58,498 nucleotides of DNA from Bacteroidales bacterium (GCA_017561155.1 JAFZDP010000030.1:1-58498); one strand, 5' to 3'; shown: positions 17,556 to 25,592, numbered from the stretch's first letter. The notes: generated by a model from the letters alone, not told the origin. Program-made: numbers and translations.

Positions 17556-18707
17556 CTATTTGTTTTTGTAGTAAATAAGTTCTCCTGTTTGTTGGTCGAA
17601 TATTGCCTCGAACTGCTTGTATGGCAACTCCATGATAGGGCCATATTGTGCAACCTTTATTTTACGTTGGTATGTAACATTGGGGGTTATCAAGCTAACA
17701 GTTACTATCTCGGGCACTCTGTATCTGAAACTTTTCGACGATTTCATGTCTTTCGAAAGAGTTTTGGCTTGTGTTTTAGGTTTTTGTTTCAAATATCTAC
17801 TCACTGCATGCATTTCGTTTTCGCAACGAAGATTACAATAAACAATTGTTGCTTCGGCATCGGTAGAATCTACTATTCCTCCATCTTCTGTAAAACGGAA
17901 CAACTCTATCGTTTGGTCGTCGACAATCACTTTAGACACATCGGGTTCCACATAGAACACTTCGTTGTAAGTGCTTTTAACACCAACAAACAGCTGCATA
18001 TATTCTTGTTCTTGTTGGTCCAACTTCTCGTATATATCCATCAATATTTTCGAATCATAGTCCGATTCATATTCGCCATAAAGTATTTCATTTTTCTTCG
18101 TACGAAGTTTCATAATAGTTTCTGCCACAGTCTGGGCACGATCCTTCGACGACATCGGACGGCGTTTTCCGGCTATGGCATTTCCATCTTCTTCGTCAAA
18201 AGATTCTTCTTCCATTTCATAAACCATCGACTCGTAAAGCAAGTCGGTAAGATTTATTTTCGACATACGTTCGGTTTTATCATCCACGCTATTTTCTGCT
18301 TTCGGCAGCATGGCATCGCTATTTATCGAATACAGCATTCCTTTGTCGTTCAGCTGTATGGCTATATCCGAATATTTAGGTTCTACATAAAAATAGGCTT
18401 CGGGATCGGCCTTGTTTATAGCCGATATTTCTACATCGACTATCTTGTACAAAGCACCTTCGTCGGCTTCCAAAACTATTCCCAAAAGTTCCTCTGCATA
18501 TTCTACATACGGACTTGCGTCGTAGTCGGTTTTCTCGACAGTTACATTCACCTTTACAAAAGTTTTTGGCAATGCATACACCATTCCGCCCTTGGTATCG
18601 CTTTGCTTGCGAGATTTGGTGGGAGTAACAACATATCTGCTACACGACACCGCCGACAATAGTACAGCTATAATAAACAGCCATTTAAAGTTTATTCTTC
18701 TTGTCAT
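17556..18707 (-). CDS. DUF4831 family lipoprotein
   Basis: A 383-residue envelope protein. The signal peptide (MTRRINFKWLFIIAVLLSAV) ends in a lipobox with Cys22 (AVSC). The mature N-terminus GGMVYALPKTFVKVNVTVEK followed by PYVEYAEELLGI is the hallmark of DUF4831, a family found in Bacteroidota. An acidic low-complexity stretch at about residues 145-165 (EMEEESFDEEDG) separates two halves, and the C-terminus has RVPEIVTVSLI and AQYGPIMELP. Function unknown. It lies between rnz and a sodium:solute symporter gene, with gaps of 5 bp on both sides, so it is probably cotranscribed with both. Confidence 0.85.
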   Translation of the reverse strand: MTRRINFKWLFIIAVLLSAVSCSRYVVTPTKSRKQSDTKGGMVYALPKTFVKVNVTVEKTDYDASPYVEYAEELLGIVLEADEGALYKIVDVEISAINKADPEAYFYVEPKYSDIAIQLNDKGMLYSINSDAMLPKAENSVDDKTERMSKINLTDLLYESMVYEMEEESFDEEDGNAIAGKRRPMSSKDRAQTVAETIMKLRTKKNEILYGEYESDYDSKILMDIYEKLDQQEQEYMQLFVGVKSTYNEVFYVEPDVSKVIVDDQTIELFRFTEDGGIVDSTDAEATIVYCNLRCENEMHAVSRYLKQKPKTQAKTLSKDMKSSKSFRYRVPEIVTVSLITPNVTYQRKIKVAQYGPIMELPYKQFEAIFDQQTGELIYYKNK

Positions 18708-18712
18708 ACTTT

Positions 18713-20179
18713 TTATTTATTTTCTTGTTTGCGAATTAAGAACAAGCCTAAACATGTCAACAAACCATTCAACAATATAATTTCAAATCCAAACCGATAG
18801 CCCCACAACCATTCTTCAGAATTCATCTTAAGAATATAACAAATTACGGGCGAAAGTACTGCCACAATAGGCACATACTTATCTTTGACTTGGTATTTGG
18901 AAAACAATCCAAACGCATAAAGTCCCAACAACGGCCCGTAGGTGTAGCCTGCAATATCGAACAACGTATCGATAAGCGATTCTGTATGAAACGGCTTGAA
19001 TGCTATGATAATAAGCAGATACACCACAGCAAAGGAAATATGTATAAGTTTGCGTAGTTTTATTTTTTGCTGTTCGGTATATTGCTGATTTTTGTCCAGA
19101 TACAAAAAGTCGTGGTAAAACGTAGTAGTCAAGGCAGTAAGGGTACCATCGGCACTGGAATAGCCTGCCGCCACCAACCCTATGACAAACACCACACTTG
19201 TAAATGCCGACAAATGAAATGCCACCGATGGAAATATTTTATCGTTGACCACTGCACCTGCTTCGTTTACAGGCAAGGCAAATCCGGTTTGTTGCGAATA
19301 ATATATCAACGCTCCTCCCAACACCAAAAACAACACATTGACTACCACCAACGACAAGCTAAAGGTAATCATGTTTTTCTGTGCGTCTTTGAGCGATTTG
19401 CATGTCAAATTCTTTTGCATCATATCTTGGTCAAGACCTGTCATGGTAATGGTGATAAACGCTCCGCTAAGTATCTGTTTAAGATAGAATTTATCGTTTT
19501 GCCAATCGGTTTCAAACACTTTGGTTTTTCCGCTTTCGGTCATTTGCGCCAATAGGTCGACGATAGAAATATCCATTTCCGACAATATACACACCACAGT
19601 GACAATGGCAGCCAACAGAAGGAAAGTTGTTTGCAACGTATCTGTCCATATCACGGTTTTTATTCCGCCCCTGAAAGTGTAGGCAAGAATAAGCACTATG
19701 AACACTACGGCCGGAATCCAGAAAGGAACGCCCCATGCCTTGAACATATACTCGTACAAGACAAAGACCACCAAGTACATTCGTAATGCCGAGCCCAACA
19801 AACGGGATATTATAAAAAATAGCGACCCCGTACGTTCGGAAGCCCCGCCTATACGCTGTCCTAAATATGAATATATCGAGGTGAGATTAAGCTTGTAGTA
19901 CAACGGCAACAAAACATACGCAATGACGATATATCCCAATATGTATCCCAACACCAACGGCAGATATGTAAACTGCCCCGAATATACACCGCCCGGCACC
20001 GACATAAATGTCACTCCCGACAAGCTGGCCCCTATCATACCATAGGCCACTACATACCACGGCGATTTCTTGTCGCCTCTGAAATATGTGTCGTTCGAAG
20101 CCTTACGCGATGTAAGCCACGTTACAAAAAACAACAACACAGTGTATAATACAAAGCATGTTAGTATAATCGTCGACAT
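18713..20179 (-). CDS. Sodium:solute symporter (SSS family)
   Basis: A 488-residue inner-membrane transporter with about 13 hydrophobic helices, of the SSS family that couples solute uptake to sodium entry. The first helix and following loop (YFRGDKKSPWYVVAYGMIGASLSGVTFMSVPGG) hold the family signature, and the sodium-site region is VAAGYSSADGTLTALTTTFYHDF in helix 8. The substrate cannot be predicted: members of this clade carry sugars, sialic acid or proline. The frame is complete and the start is supported by a probable promoter at 20270-20303. Downstream neighbours are DUF4831 and rnz. Confidence 0.92.
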   Translation of the reverse strand: MSTIILTCFVLYTVLLFFVTWLTSRKASNDTYFRGDKKSPWYVVAYGMIGASLSGVTFMSVPGGVYSGQFTYLPLVLGYILGYIVIAYVLLPLYYKLNLTSIYSYLGQRIGGASERTGSLFFIISRLLGSALRMYLVVFVLYEYMFKAWGVPFWIPAVVFIVLILAYTFRGGIKTVIWTDTLQTTFLLLAAIVTVVCILSEMDISIVDLLAQMTESGKTKVFETDWQNDKFYLKQILSGAFITITMTGLDQDMMQKNLTCKSLKDAQKNMITFSLSLVVVNVLFLVLGGALIYYSQQTGFALPVNEAGAVVNDKIFPSVAFHLSAFTSVVFVIGLVAAGYSSADGTLTALTTTFYHDFLYLDKNQQYTEQQKIKLRKLIHISFAVVYLLIIIAFKPFHTESLIDTLFDIAGYTYGPLLGLYAFGLFSKYQVKDKYVPIVAVLSPVICYILKMNSEEWLWGYRFGFEIILLNGLLTCLGLFLIRKQENK

Positions 20180-20269
20180 AATTAATATGTTTTTATTTGT
20201 ACAAATATTCTACCTATATATATGTTATTCAAGAACAAACGCCCAACGAACCACATATATTTACAATTG

Positions 20270-20302
20270 CAAAGATAAGATTTTTAAACTATACATAGAC
20301 AA
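20270..20302 (-). promoter_or_regulatory. Probable promoter for the symporter gene
   Basis: Minus-strand TATCTTTG (20270-20277) with TTG at 20300-20302, spacing 22 bp, and a leader of about 90 nt before the start codon at 20179. Confidence 0.5.
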
Positions 20303-20461
20303 AAGTTGATAAAGAATGTATAAAAACTTATCAAATGGGGGTATATACGACAACATCGGGCAAAGTTTTTTTAGGCAGTCAACATTCTCAAAATAAACAT
20401 TTAAACGTATGAACAAATAAAAAAATATAGCGTTAATCTTTCACATATTGGTAAATGTGTG

Positions 20462-20469
20462 TATATTTG
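20462..20469 (+). promoter_or_regulatory. Promoter -7 box for trxA
   Basis: TATATTTG, 35 bp before the trxA start codon at 20505. A well-placed -33 TTG is not evident, since the only TTG (20448) is too close. Confidence 0.45.
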
Positions 20470-20504
20470 CAAAAAAATTATATCAACTTAAACATTATAA
20501 AACT

Positions 20505-20822
20505 ATGGCATTAGCAATAAACGATAACAATTTTGAAGAACTTGTTATGAAAGCCGACAAACCGGTTTTATTAGATTTTGGAGCAACTTGGTGTGGCCCA
20601 TGTAAGGCTTTAAGTCCTATCATCGACGAAATAGCAACTGAATACGAAGGAAGAGCAGTTGTTGGAAAAGTAGACGTTGAAGAAAGCCCTGTACTATCCG
20701 GAACTTACAAAATTCGCAACGTTCCTACAGTACTTTTTATTGTAAACGGAGAAATAAAAGACAAATCGGTAGGTGCTGTTCCTAAAGCAAAACTTACAGA
20801 AAAATTAGATTCTCTTTTATAA
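20505..20822 (+). CDS. trxA: Thioredoxin
   Basis: A 105-residue cytosolic thioredoxin that reduces protein disulfides with NADPH through thioredoxin reductase. The active site is WCGPCK (Cys30 and Cys33), preceded by the buried Asp24 in LLDFGATWC and followed by the cis-proline motif RNVPTVLFIVNGE. The length is standard. The open frame extends upstream to an ATG at 20448, but a -7 box (20462-20469) lies inside that extension, and the ATG at 20505 gives the canonical N-terminus. A long hairpin with a T-run (20843-20947) follows the gene. Confidence 0.96.
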   Translation: MALAINDNNFEELVMKADKPVLLDFGATWCGPCKALSPIIDEIATEYEGRAVVGKVDVEESPVLSGTYKIRNVPTVLFIVNGEIKDKSVGAVPKAKLTEKLDSLL

Positions 20823-20842
20823 TAACTTACAACAAAGCAACC

Positions 20843-20947
20843 AAAAGAGGTCGATGTAATTGCATTGGCAGGCCATCTCTGAAAGGAATTTATAAAACAT
20901 AAATGCCTTTTGAGACAAAGCCTCTAAGTACATCGACTTCTTTTTTG
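20843..20947 (+). terminator. Long nested hairpin with T-run after trxA
   Basis: The outer arms aaaagaggtcgatgta (20843-20858) and tacatcgacttctttt (20929-20944) pair over about 15 bp with one mismatch and are followed by a T-run. Inside, CTCTGAAAGG (20877-20886) pairs imperfectly with CCTTTTGAG (20906-20914). The whole 105-nt segment could fold into one long interrupted stem. It probably terminates trxA, but it is more elaborate than a plain terminator and ends 30 bp before the next start codon. Confidence 0.6.
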
Positions 20948-20976
20948 TTCGGTTTGTCGCCCAAAAGTAAACATAC

Positions 20977-21915
20977 ATGGAAAGCATAAACAAAAACAAT
21001 ATAGAAGCATACAAGTCGCTAGACCTCTTGGCAAAACAAGTGGTGGAAGGTTTTATAACCGGACTTCACAAGAGTCCGTTTCACGGCTTTTCTGTAGAGT
21101 TTGCCGAACACAGATTGTACAACAGTGGCGAGTCGACACGAAACATAGACTGGAAACTATACGGCCGCACCGATAAGCTATTCGTAAAACGCTACGAAGA
21201 AGAAACCAATCTAAGGTGCCAATTGGTGATAGACAACTCGTCGTCGATGTATTTCCCAACCGAACACACTCCTACGTTCGAACATCCAAACAAAATTACA
21301 TTTGCGGTATATGCTACCGCCGTACTTGTAGAGCTGCTAAAAAAACAACGCGATGCTTTCGGGCTTACAATATTCTCCGACAAAATAGACACACAGACAG
21401 AGATACGCTCCAGCACTATGCACCAAAAGTATATGTACCAACTGCTGGAACCACTATTGCAGCCATACAATCCCGACAAGAATACCAAACGCCAAACATC
21501 TATTGCCGAACCGCTACACCTTATGGCAGAAAAGATGAAACGCCGCTCGCTGGTAGTGATATTTACCGATGGATGGGTGGACACCGAAGAACAAGATAAA
21601 GTGTTTGACGCTCTAAGACATTTGAAGCACTGCAAACACGAGGTGATATTGTTTCATATATTCGACAAAGACAAAGAGCTGAACCTAAACTACAACAACA
21701 AGCCATACCACTTTATCGATATGGAAACCAACATAAGCCTTAAAGTTCAGCCCAACGAGGTTTCCAAACAATACCGAGAACTGATTCTGCAACAAACAGA
21801 ACAAATAAAACGACACGCCATACAATACAACATCGACTACATTCCCGTCGATATCAACTTAGGATTCAACCAAGTATTACAGCCCTATTTGCTAAAACGA
21901 AGCAAGTTGTATTAG
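20977..21915 (+). CDS. DUF58 domain protein
   Basis: A 312-residue protein of the DUF58 family, a von Willebrand A-like fold that usually works with a MoxR AAA+ ATPase and BatA-type proteins. The N-terminal block SPFHGFSVEFAEHRLYNSGESTRNIDWKLYGRTDKLFVKRYEEETN is the family core, with the metal-ion-dependent adhesion-like motif DNSSSM next to it (about residues 87-92) and a second segment VVIFTDGWVDTEEQ (about 192-205). No membrane helix is visible, so it is cytosolic or peripheral. No moxR or bat gene is adjacent: trxA is upstream and the HU-like gene converges with a 10-bp gap. The role is probably chaperone-like, inferred from the family. Confidence 0.9.
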   Translation: MESINKNNIEAYKSLDLLAKQVVEGFITGLHKSPFHGFSVEFAEHRLYNSGESTRNIDWKLYGRTDKLFVKRYEEETNLRCQLVIDNSSSMYFPTEHTPTFEHPNKITFAVYATAVLVELLKKQRDAFGLTIFSDKIDTQTEIRSSTMHQKYMYQLLEPLLQPYNPDKNTKRQTSIAEPLHLMAEKMKRRSLVVIFTDGWVDTEEQDKVFDALRHLKHCKHEVILFHIFDKDKELNLNYNNKPYHFIDMETNISLKVQPNEVSKQYRELILQQTEQIKRHAIQYNIDYIPVDINLGFNQVLQPYLLKRSKLY

Positions 21916-21925
21916 TGCCACTACC

Positions 21926-22558
21926 CTATTGCTGCTTTTCCAACACATACACCTTGTAGTGTTTTCGGCCTATGGTAGAGATACCCGAATCCGGGTCGGC
22001 AACAAACTTTTCCAATTCGCGATAAGCCGACGAATAAGTCATTTTTACCATATTGGCATACGACTGAATATCTATATCTTTATACTTTGTCAGATATGCT
22101 TTCAGTTTCTGCAAACGCTCCTCCTTGTTATAAGGCGACTTTTGCAAACGCTTTGTTTCGCCCCTCACTAAGGTACAAGCCCTGTTTACCTCATTCAAAA
22201 AGTCTTTATCCACTCTGAAATTGATACCCGTAACCTCCAAACTGACAGCGTTACGTTTGGGACTTCCGTCCTCTATGTCCTCTACTTCGCGGCCCTCTTT
22301 AGGACCAATTTTCAGACTCACTTGTCCCAACCCCTCTATGCTTACATTGTAGCCGATACTCAAGAAGTGTGTTATCGTCGACGACAGCTGGGCAAGCACA
22401 GCCCTGGCCATAGGCTTAGACACACCACCACCCATATTGGCCATAAAATCTACAAGCCTTTCCGAATCGATAAGGCCTACCGCATCTACTTTATAATACG
22501 CTTTTGTACTACCTACCTTGTCAAGGTCGGGCATTTCTCGTTTTGTATACTTTATCAT
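21926..22558 (-). CDS. HU-HIG family DNA-binding protein
   Basis: A 210-residue nucleoid-type protein. The N-terminal 125 residues match the HU-like family of Bacteroidales (HU-HIG): TKAYYKVDAVGLID, then GGGVSKPMARAVLAQLSSTITHFLSIGYNVSIEGLGQVSLKIG, the HU beta-arm region, and FRVDKDFLNEVN. The C-terminal 80 residues are an added helical domain (SSAYRELEKFVADPDSGISTIGRKHYKVYVL) that looks like a small winged or helix-turn-helix unit. The open frame extends to 22648, but the ATG at 22558 gives the family N-terminus MIKYTKREMPDLDK. An unusual array of palindromes (22660-22832) lies 100-275 bp upstream and may be a binding site for this protein or another regulator. Confidence 0.85.
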   Translation of the reverse strand: MIKYTKREMPDLDKVGSTKAYYKVDAVGLIDSERLVDFMANMGGGVSKPMARAVLAQLSSTITHFLSIGYNVSIEGLGQVSLKIGPKEGREVEDIEDGSPKRNAVSLEVTGINFRVDKDFLNEVNRACTLVRGETKRLQKSPYNKEERLQKLKAYLTKYKDIDIQSYANMVKMTYSSAYRELEKFVADPDSGISTIGRKHYKVYVLEKQQ

Positions 22559-22659
22559 AGTAGCTCTATATTTATTTTGAGTTATTCCAAAAATTCCGCA
22601 GAGATATTTACAAATTAACGTTTGCATATAAGAAAAATTGCTTACCATTATTCAAAAAA

Positions 22660-22832
22660 GTATTTTCACGACGTGAAAGTATAATTTCATGACGTGAAAG
22701 TATATTTTCAAGCCTTGAAAGTATATTTTCAAAGCTTGAAAATAGTTTTTCAAATATATCCGAAAAGTTTTTCGAATATGGCAAAACAAGTTTTCGAATA
22801 AGTCTGTCTAGTTTTTGAGATAGGTGAAAAGT
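22660..22832. repeat. Array of 21-bp palindromic repeats with compensating changes
   Basis: Four consecutive units (22660-22678, 22679-22699, 22700-22720, 22721-22741) each contain a 15-bp palindrome. The cores are TTTCACGACGTGAAA, TTTCATGACGTGAAA, TTTCAAGCCTTGAAA and TTTCAAAGCTTGAAA. The ACG/CGT arms of unit 1 become AAG/CTT in unit 3, so the two arms change together. Four degenerate units of the type gtttttcRaata follow with starts at 22745, 22767, 22790 and 22811. A period of 21-23 bp puts the sites on one face of the helix. Confidence 0.85.
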
Positions 22833-22907
22833 AACACAGAGATAAATAAACATAACACACTTAAATCCACAACATAACACAACATATAAAAAATATCCAC
22901 AAAATAG

Positions 22908-22939
22908 TTTTGCCATATGGGAAAATATTAGTAATTTTG
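22908..22939 (+). promoter_or_regulatory. Promoter for the CsgG-like gene
   Basis: TTTTG (22908-22912), a 19-bp spacer and TAATTTTG (22932-22939) match the Bacteroidetes consensus. The predicted transcript has a leader of about 150-200 nt before the CsgG-like gene, containing an 11-bp perfect stem (22962-22972 with 23009-23019). Confidence 0.65.
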
Positions 22940-22961
22940 CATCACCAAACCAAGTGTTCGG

Positions 22962-23019
22962 TTTGATAAAAGAGGGCGGGGATGCTTTGTTTAATTGCAG
23001 ATATAAAACTTTTATCAAA
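22962..23019 (+). other. Hairpin in the leader of the CsgG-like gene
   Basis: TTTGATAAAAG (22962-22972) and its exact complement (23009-23019) enclose a 36-nt loop. A smaller hairpin, ctgct-agagcc-agcag (23064-23079), follows. No known riboswitch pattern is recognised, and no T-run follows, so this is not an ordinary terminator. Confidence 0.5.
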
Positions 23020-23142
23020 GCAAAACCAAGGCTTCACTTTCTTTTTCTGTGTATATGTTTAACCTGCTAGAGCCAGCAGAAACAAAAATTATCAATAATA
23101 CTGATAAAAAGTTTAAAGTACTTTTTTGTAGCAATATCGTTC

Positions 23143-24132
23143 ATGCTTATGTGTTCGATAAGCCAAGGACAACGTATTGCAGTCATAAACTTTAATGCCG
23201 GTGCCGGCATATCGCAAACTGATGTAGATGGAATTTCATCCATCTTTAACACCTATTTTATGCCCAAAGGTTATACCCTTGTAGAACGCACACAAATAGA
23301 TCGCGTTATCAACGAGCAAGGTTTCCAACGTGGAAGTTTCACACAAACCGAAATGGTTCGTTTGGGTGAAATACTTAATGTATCGAAGGTTGTAGTAGGT
23401 GATATTTCCATAATAATGGGCGAATACAATGTTGATGTGCGTGTGGTAGACGTACGTTCGGGATCTATTGTAGCCAAAGATGGTATGTCGTGGAACAGCA
23501 ATAGTTCGTACCGCGAAATGATGAAACAATTGGCCGACCGCATCTCGGCACAAATAGAAGCATTGCCTATGGATAAAGAACCCGAAAAGGCTATTAAACT
23601 TGAATCGTCGCAATATCGCAAAACAGGCCACTATCTAAGTTTTGCAGCCGGTCTTCCTCACTACTTTACCATTGCTTATAGATACCAAATGACCCCAAGT
23701 ATTGCTGTAGGAGCAGGTGCCGGTTTTGGCGATGTTAGTTGTAATCAGACATCGTATCGGTTAAACGAATCTAACGTTTGGGAATACAGTTATAGTGATC
23801 CTGCTGGCAGTAGTGGAGTTGTTCCAATATTCGCCGAAATAGATCTTAGAACACCCAAGCACAAATGGAGTTTATTCTTAAACGCAAAACTAGGATTTAA
23901 TATCTACACAGAACCGGAAAAATTTGAAGATTACTATTTTGAAAATGTTGACAATGATCAATACTTCTTTGACTTTGACTCACCTAATTTGCTTCACATC
24001 TCAGCAGCATTGGGTGTGAGTTACAAATATCTTAATTTTGGTATAGGCTATAGTAATAGCATAGCTAATGATGTGGAAGAGTTTCCATACTTATTCCTAT
24101 CGTATTCACTACCTTTAGAGACACTATTCTAA
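23143..24132 (+). CDS. CsgG-like protein fused to an outer-membrane barrel
   Basis: The first 140 or so residues have the CsgG/curli-assembly fold: RIAVINFNAGAGISQ, then YTLVERTQIDRVINEQGFQ, GEILNVSKVVVGDISIIMGEYNVDVRVVDVRSGSIV. CsgG-type proteins form outer-membrane secretion pores or sense envelope state. The C-terminal 170 residues (from about KTGHYLSFAAGLPHYF) show alternating aromatic strands ending LFLSYSLPLETLF, a small beta-barrel. The first ATG in frame (23143) leaves only ten residues of hydrophobic leader. The open frame continues upstream without a stop to 23071 and encodes LIKSLKYFFVAISFML in front of it, a full signal peptide, with CTG at 23101 as a possible start. A terminator follows at 24158. 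The cellular role is not known. Confidence 0.75.
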   Translation: MLMCSISQGQRIAVINFNAGAGISQTDVDGISSIFNTYFMPKGYTLVERTQIDRVINEQGFQRGSFTQTEMVRLGEILNVSKVVVGDISIIMGEYNVDVRVVDVRSGSIVAKDGMSWNSNSSYREMMKQLADRISAQIEALPMDKEPEKAIKLESSQYRKTGHYLSFAAGLPHYFTIAYRYQMTPSIAVGAGAGFGDVSCNQTSYRLNESNVWEYSYSDPAGSSGVVPIFAEIDLRTPKHKWSLFLNAKLGFNIYTEPEKFEDYYFENVDNDQYFFDFDSPNLLHISAALGVSYKYLNFGIGYSNSIANDVEEFPYLFLSYSLPLETLF

Positions 24133-24157
24133 AGAGCATACATACAGATACAACAAG

Positions 24158-24206
24158 AACAATCCCCTACATACCGGCAATATCGTATGTAGGGGATTAT
24201 TGTTTG
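24158..24206. terminator. Bidirectional terminator between convergent genes
   Basis: A 16-bp stem with one G-T-type mismatch (left arm 24158-24173, right arm 24186-24204, core TCCCCTACATA) with A- and T-rich flanks. It lies between the ends of the CsgG-like gene and the NlpC/P60 gene and can serve both strands. Confidence 0.85.
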
Positions 24207-24227
24207 TTATATAATAGAAGGTATTAT

Positions 24228-24977
24228 CTATCGCATACGACGGATGGAGCAAAGAGTATGGGTATACACTTGTCTATCGGCATTGAATATCCCTTTATCA
24301 TCTATAGTGTCTATCCTCACCTCGCCCGACGCGTGTATTATTTTGTTGCTGCCCATATAAATACCTACATGTATTATCTTTCCATTGTCGTTTTTGAAGA
24401 AGCAAAGGTCGTTTGGCAGTGCTTCCGAAATACTATCGACACCGCAACCCTGCAAAACTTGTTGCGAAGCATCTCTCTGCATACTATATCCGGCCACTTT
24501 TAACAACGTTTGCACAAATCCCGAACAGTCGACTCCCAAACATGTCTTACCTCCCCACAAATAAGGAGCGCCCAACCAGTGCTGTGCAATAGTCTGAATA
24601 TCCAATTGGTCTGCAACAGTATTTGGCATATATTCAACGCTTATTCCATTCGGAATACTATCACCGGCACTTGGCAATCTACTACCCATTGGCAACAAAA
24701 GTCCACGATTATTCACTTGTACGACTGTCAACAATTCGTGTTGCACAGCAGACCATGCTTTCACTTTTTCGCAATCTTCCATCGACAGGAAACACAACTG
24801 CTTGGTATCTACCCAACCTCTATAGCCATCAAAATCGGCTACTATCAAAGTCCATTTCTCGGAATATTCTTCTACCACAAAGGTATCACCAAAAAGGAGT
24901 TGCGACACCATCTCGGATCTATCCGAAGCCTCGGCACGCATAGGCACCACAGGCAAAGCACAAAAACCATACTTCAT
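24228..24977 (-). CDS. NlpC/P60 cysteine peptidase with SH3 domains
   Basis: A 249-residue cell-wall hydrolase of family C40, which cuts D-Glu to diaminopimelate bonds in peptide stems. The N-terminal half holds bacterial SH3-like segments (EASDRSEMVSQLLFGDTFVVEEYSEKW and YRGWVDTKQLCFL). The C-terminal NlpC/P60 domain has the catalytic Cys in GVDCSGFVQTLLK, His in IIHVGIYMG and a second polar position in KIIHASGEVRID. The preceding LWGGKTC is the conserved substrate-binding segment. No signal peptide is evident, so it may act in the cytoplasm on recycled muropeptides, as YkfC-type enzymes do. That point is inferred. The DUF4294 gene lies 9 bp upstream. Confidence 0.93.
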   Translation of the reverse strand: MKYGFCALPVVPMRAEASDRSEMVSQLLFGDTFVVEEYSEKWTLIVADFDGYRGWVDTKQLCFLSMEDCEKVKAWSAVQHELLTVVQVNNRGLLLPMGSRLPSAGDSIPNGISVEYMPNTVADQLDIQTIAQHWLGAPYLWGGKTCLGVDCSGFVQTLLKVAGYSMQRDASQQVLQGCGVDSISEALPNDLCFFKNDNGKIIHVGIYMGSNKIIHASGEVRIDTIDDKGIFNADRQVYTHTLCSIRRMR

Positions 24978-24986
24978 AACGACACT

Positions 24987-25592
24987 CTATATTTGTTTCA
25001 ATTCGATGGCTCGCACCACTCTTTCTATCAAATTATCTCTCTTATTGTTCTTTGGATCATATTCGGCTTTCAAATCGTAGCCAAACACCTTGGCAAATGT
25101 CTGATAGAAGAAAGCTCTAAAACTACCCCTTAATTCTTTCACCAACGCATACGACGATGATCCGGTTTCCCTGTCTACCAGTTTTATAAGTAAATTTCCT
25201 TGCGAAAAGGTCATTTTCTTCAACTGTTCACCATATTCTTGTTCAATTTCCTTCTCGGCTATCTTCATAAATTCTTTACGTTCCTTCTCCGACATTGTAA
25301 GCATTCGGTTATTAAGGTCGTAAAGTTTGTTCTTCGCCAACTTGGCGTATGGAAGTACTATCTTTATATTGCGGATAAGTCGTTTGTTTCTACGTATTTC
25401 GTCGGGAGTAAGCAAATTTCGAGAGGCAACAATAGTTACCTCTTTCAAATCGATAGTAGGCAATGTATCATTATTCTCCAACACCACTGCCCTACAAATC
25501 AATCGACCTTTTATTCGGTGTTGTGCCTCGGCTCTATTCGCAACAAGCATCACAAACGATACAATAATTATATATATAGCTTTCCTATTCAT
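24987..25592 (-). CDS. DUF4294 family secreted protein
   Basis: A 201-residue protein with an N-terminal signal peptide (MNRKAIYIIIVSFVMLVANRAEA), followed by the DUF4294 core: DLKEVTIVASR, a helical stretch with KNKLYDLNNRMLTMSEKERKEFMKIAEKEIEQEY, and the conserved KLVDRETGSSSYALVKELRGSFRAFFYQTFAKVFGYDLK. This Bacteroidota family has no assigned function; the conserved Asp-Arg-Glu-Thr and Arg-Gly-Phe residues suggest an enzymatic or binding pocket, which is inference. It is 9 bp upstream of the NlpC/P60 gene and probably in one transcript with it, which points to a cell-envelope role. Confidence 0.85.
   Translation of the reverse strand: MNRKAIYIIIVSFVMLVANRAEAQHRIKGRLICRAVVLENNDTLPTIDLKEVTIVASRNLLTPDEIRRNKRLIRNIKIVLPYAKLAKNKLYDLNNRMLTMSEKERKEFMKIAEKEIEQEYGEQLKKMTFSQGNLLIKLVDRETGSSSYALVKELRGSFRAFFYQTFAKVFGYDLKAEYDPKNNKRDNLIERVVRAIELKQI

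Larger units (their letters stand above)
20180..20504. other. Divergent intergenic region between symporter and trxA
   Basis: A very AT-rich stretch of 325 bp between two genes transcribed away from each other. It contains a probable promoter for the symporter (20270-20303) and a -7 box for trxA (20462-20469). I see no ORF, hairpin or repeat in the rest. Confidence 0.7.

Noticed and set aside
17427..18662. 411-residue plus-strand ORF opposite the DUF4831 and rnz genes
   Set aside because: It is antisense to two genes with clear family signatures. Its composition is rich in Cys, His, Phe and Arg with no domain, as expected of a shadow frame.
22608..23018. 136-residue minus-strand ORF through the palindrome array
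   Set aside because: The heptad-like repeats LSRLENI and LSRHEII follow from the 21-bp DNA period. The changes between units keep the palindromes intact, which supports a DNA-level role, and the rest of the frame has no protein-like pattern. It would also overlap the promoter of the CsgG-like gene. It remains the main alternative reading of the array.
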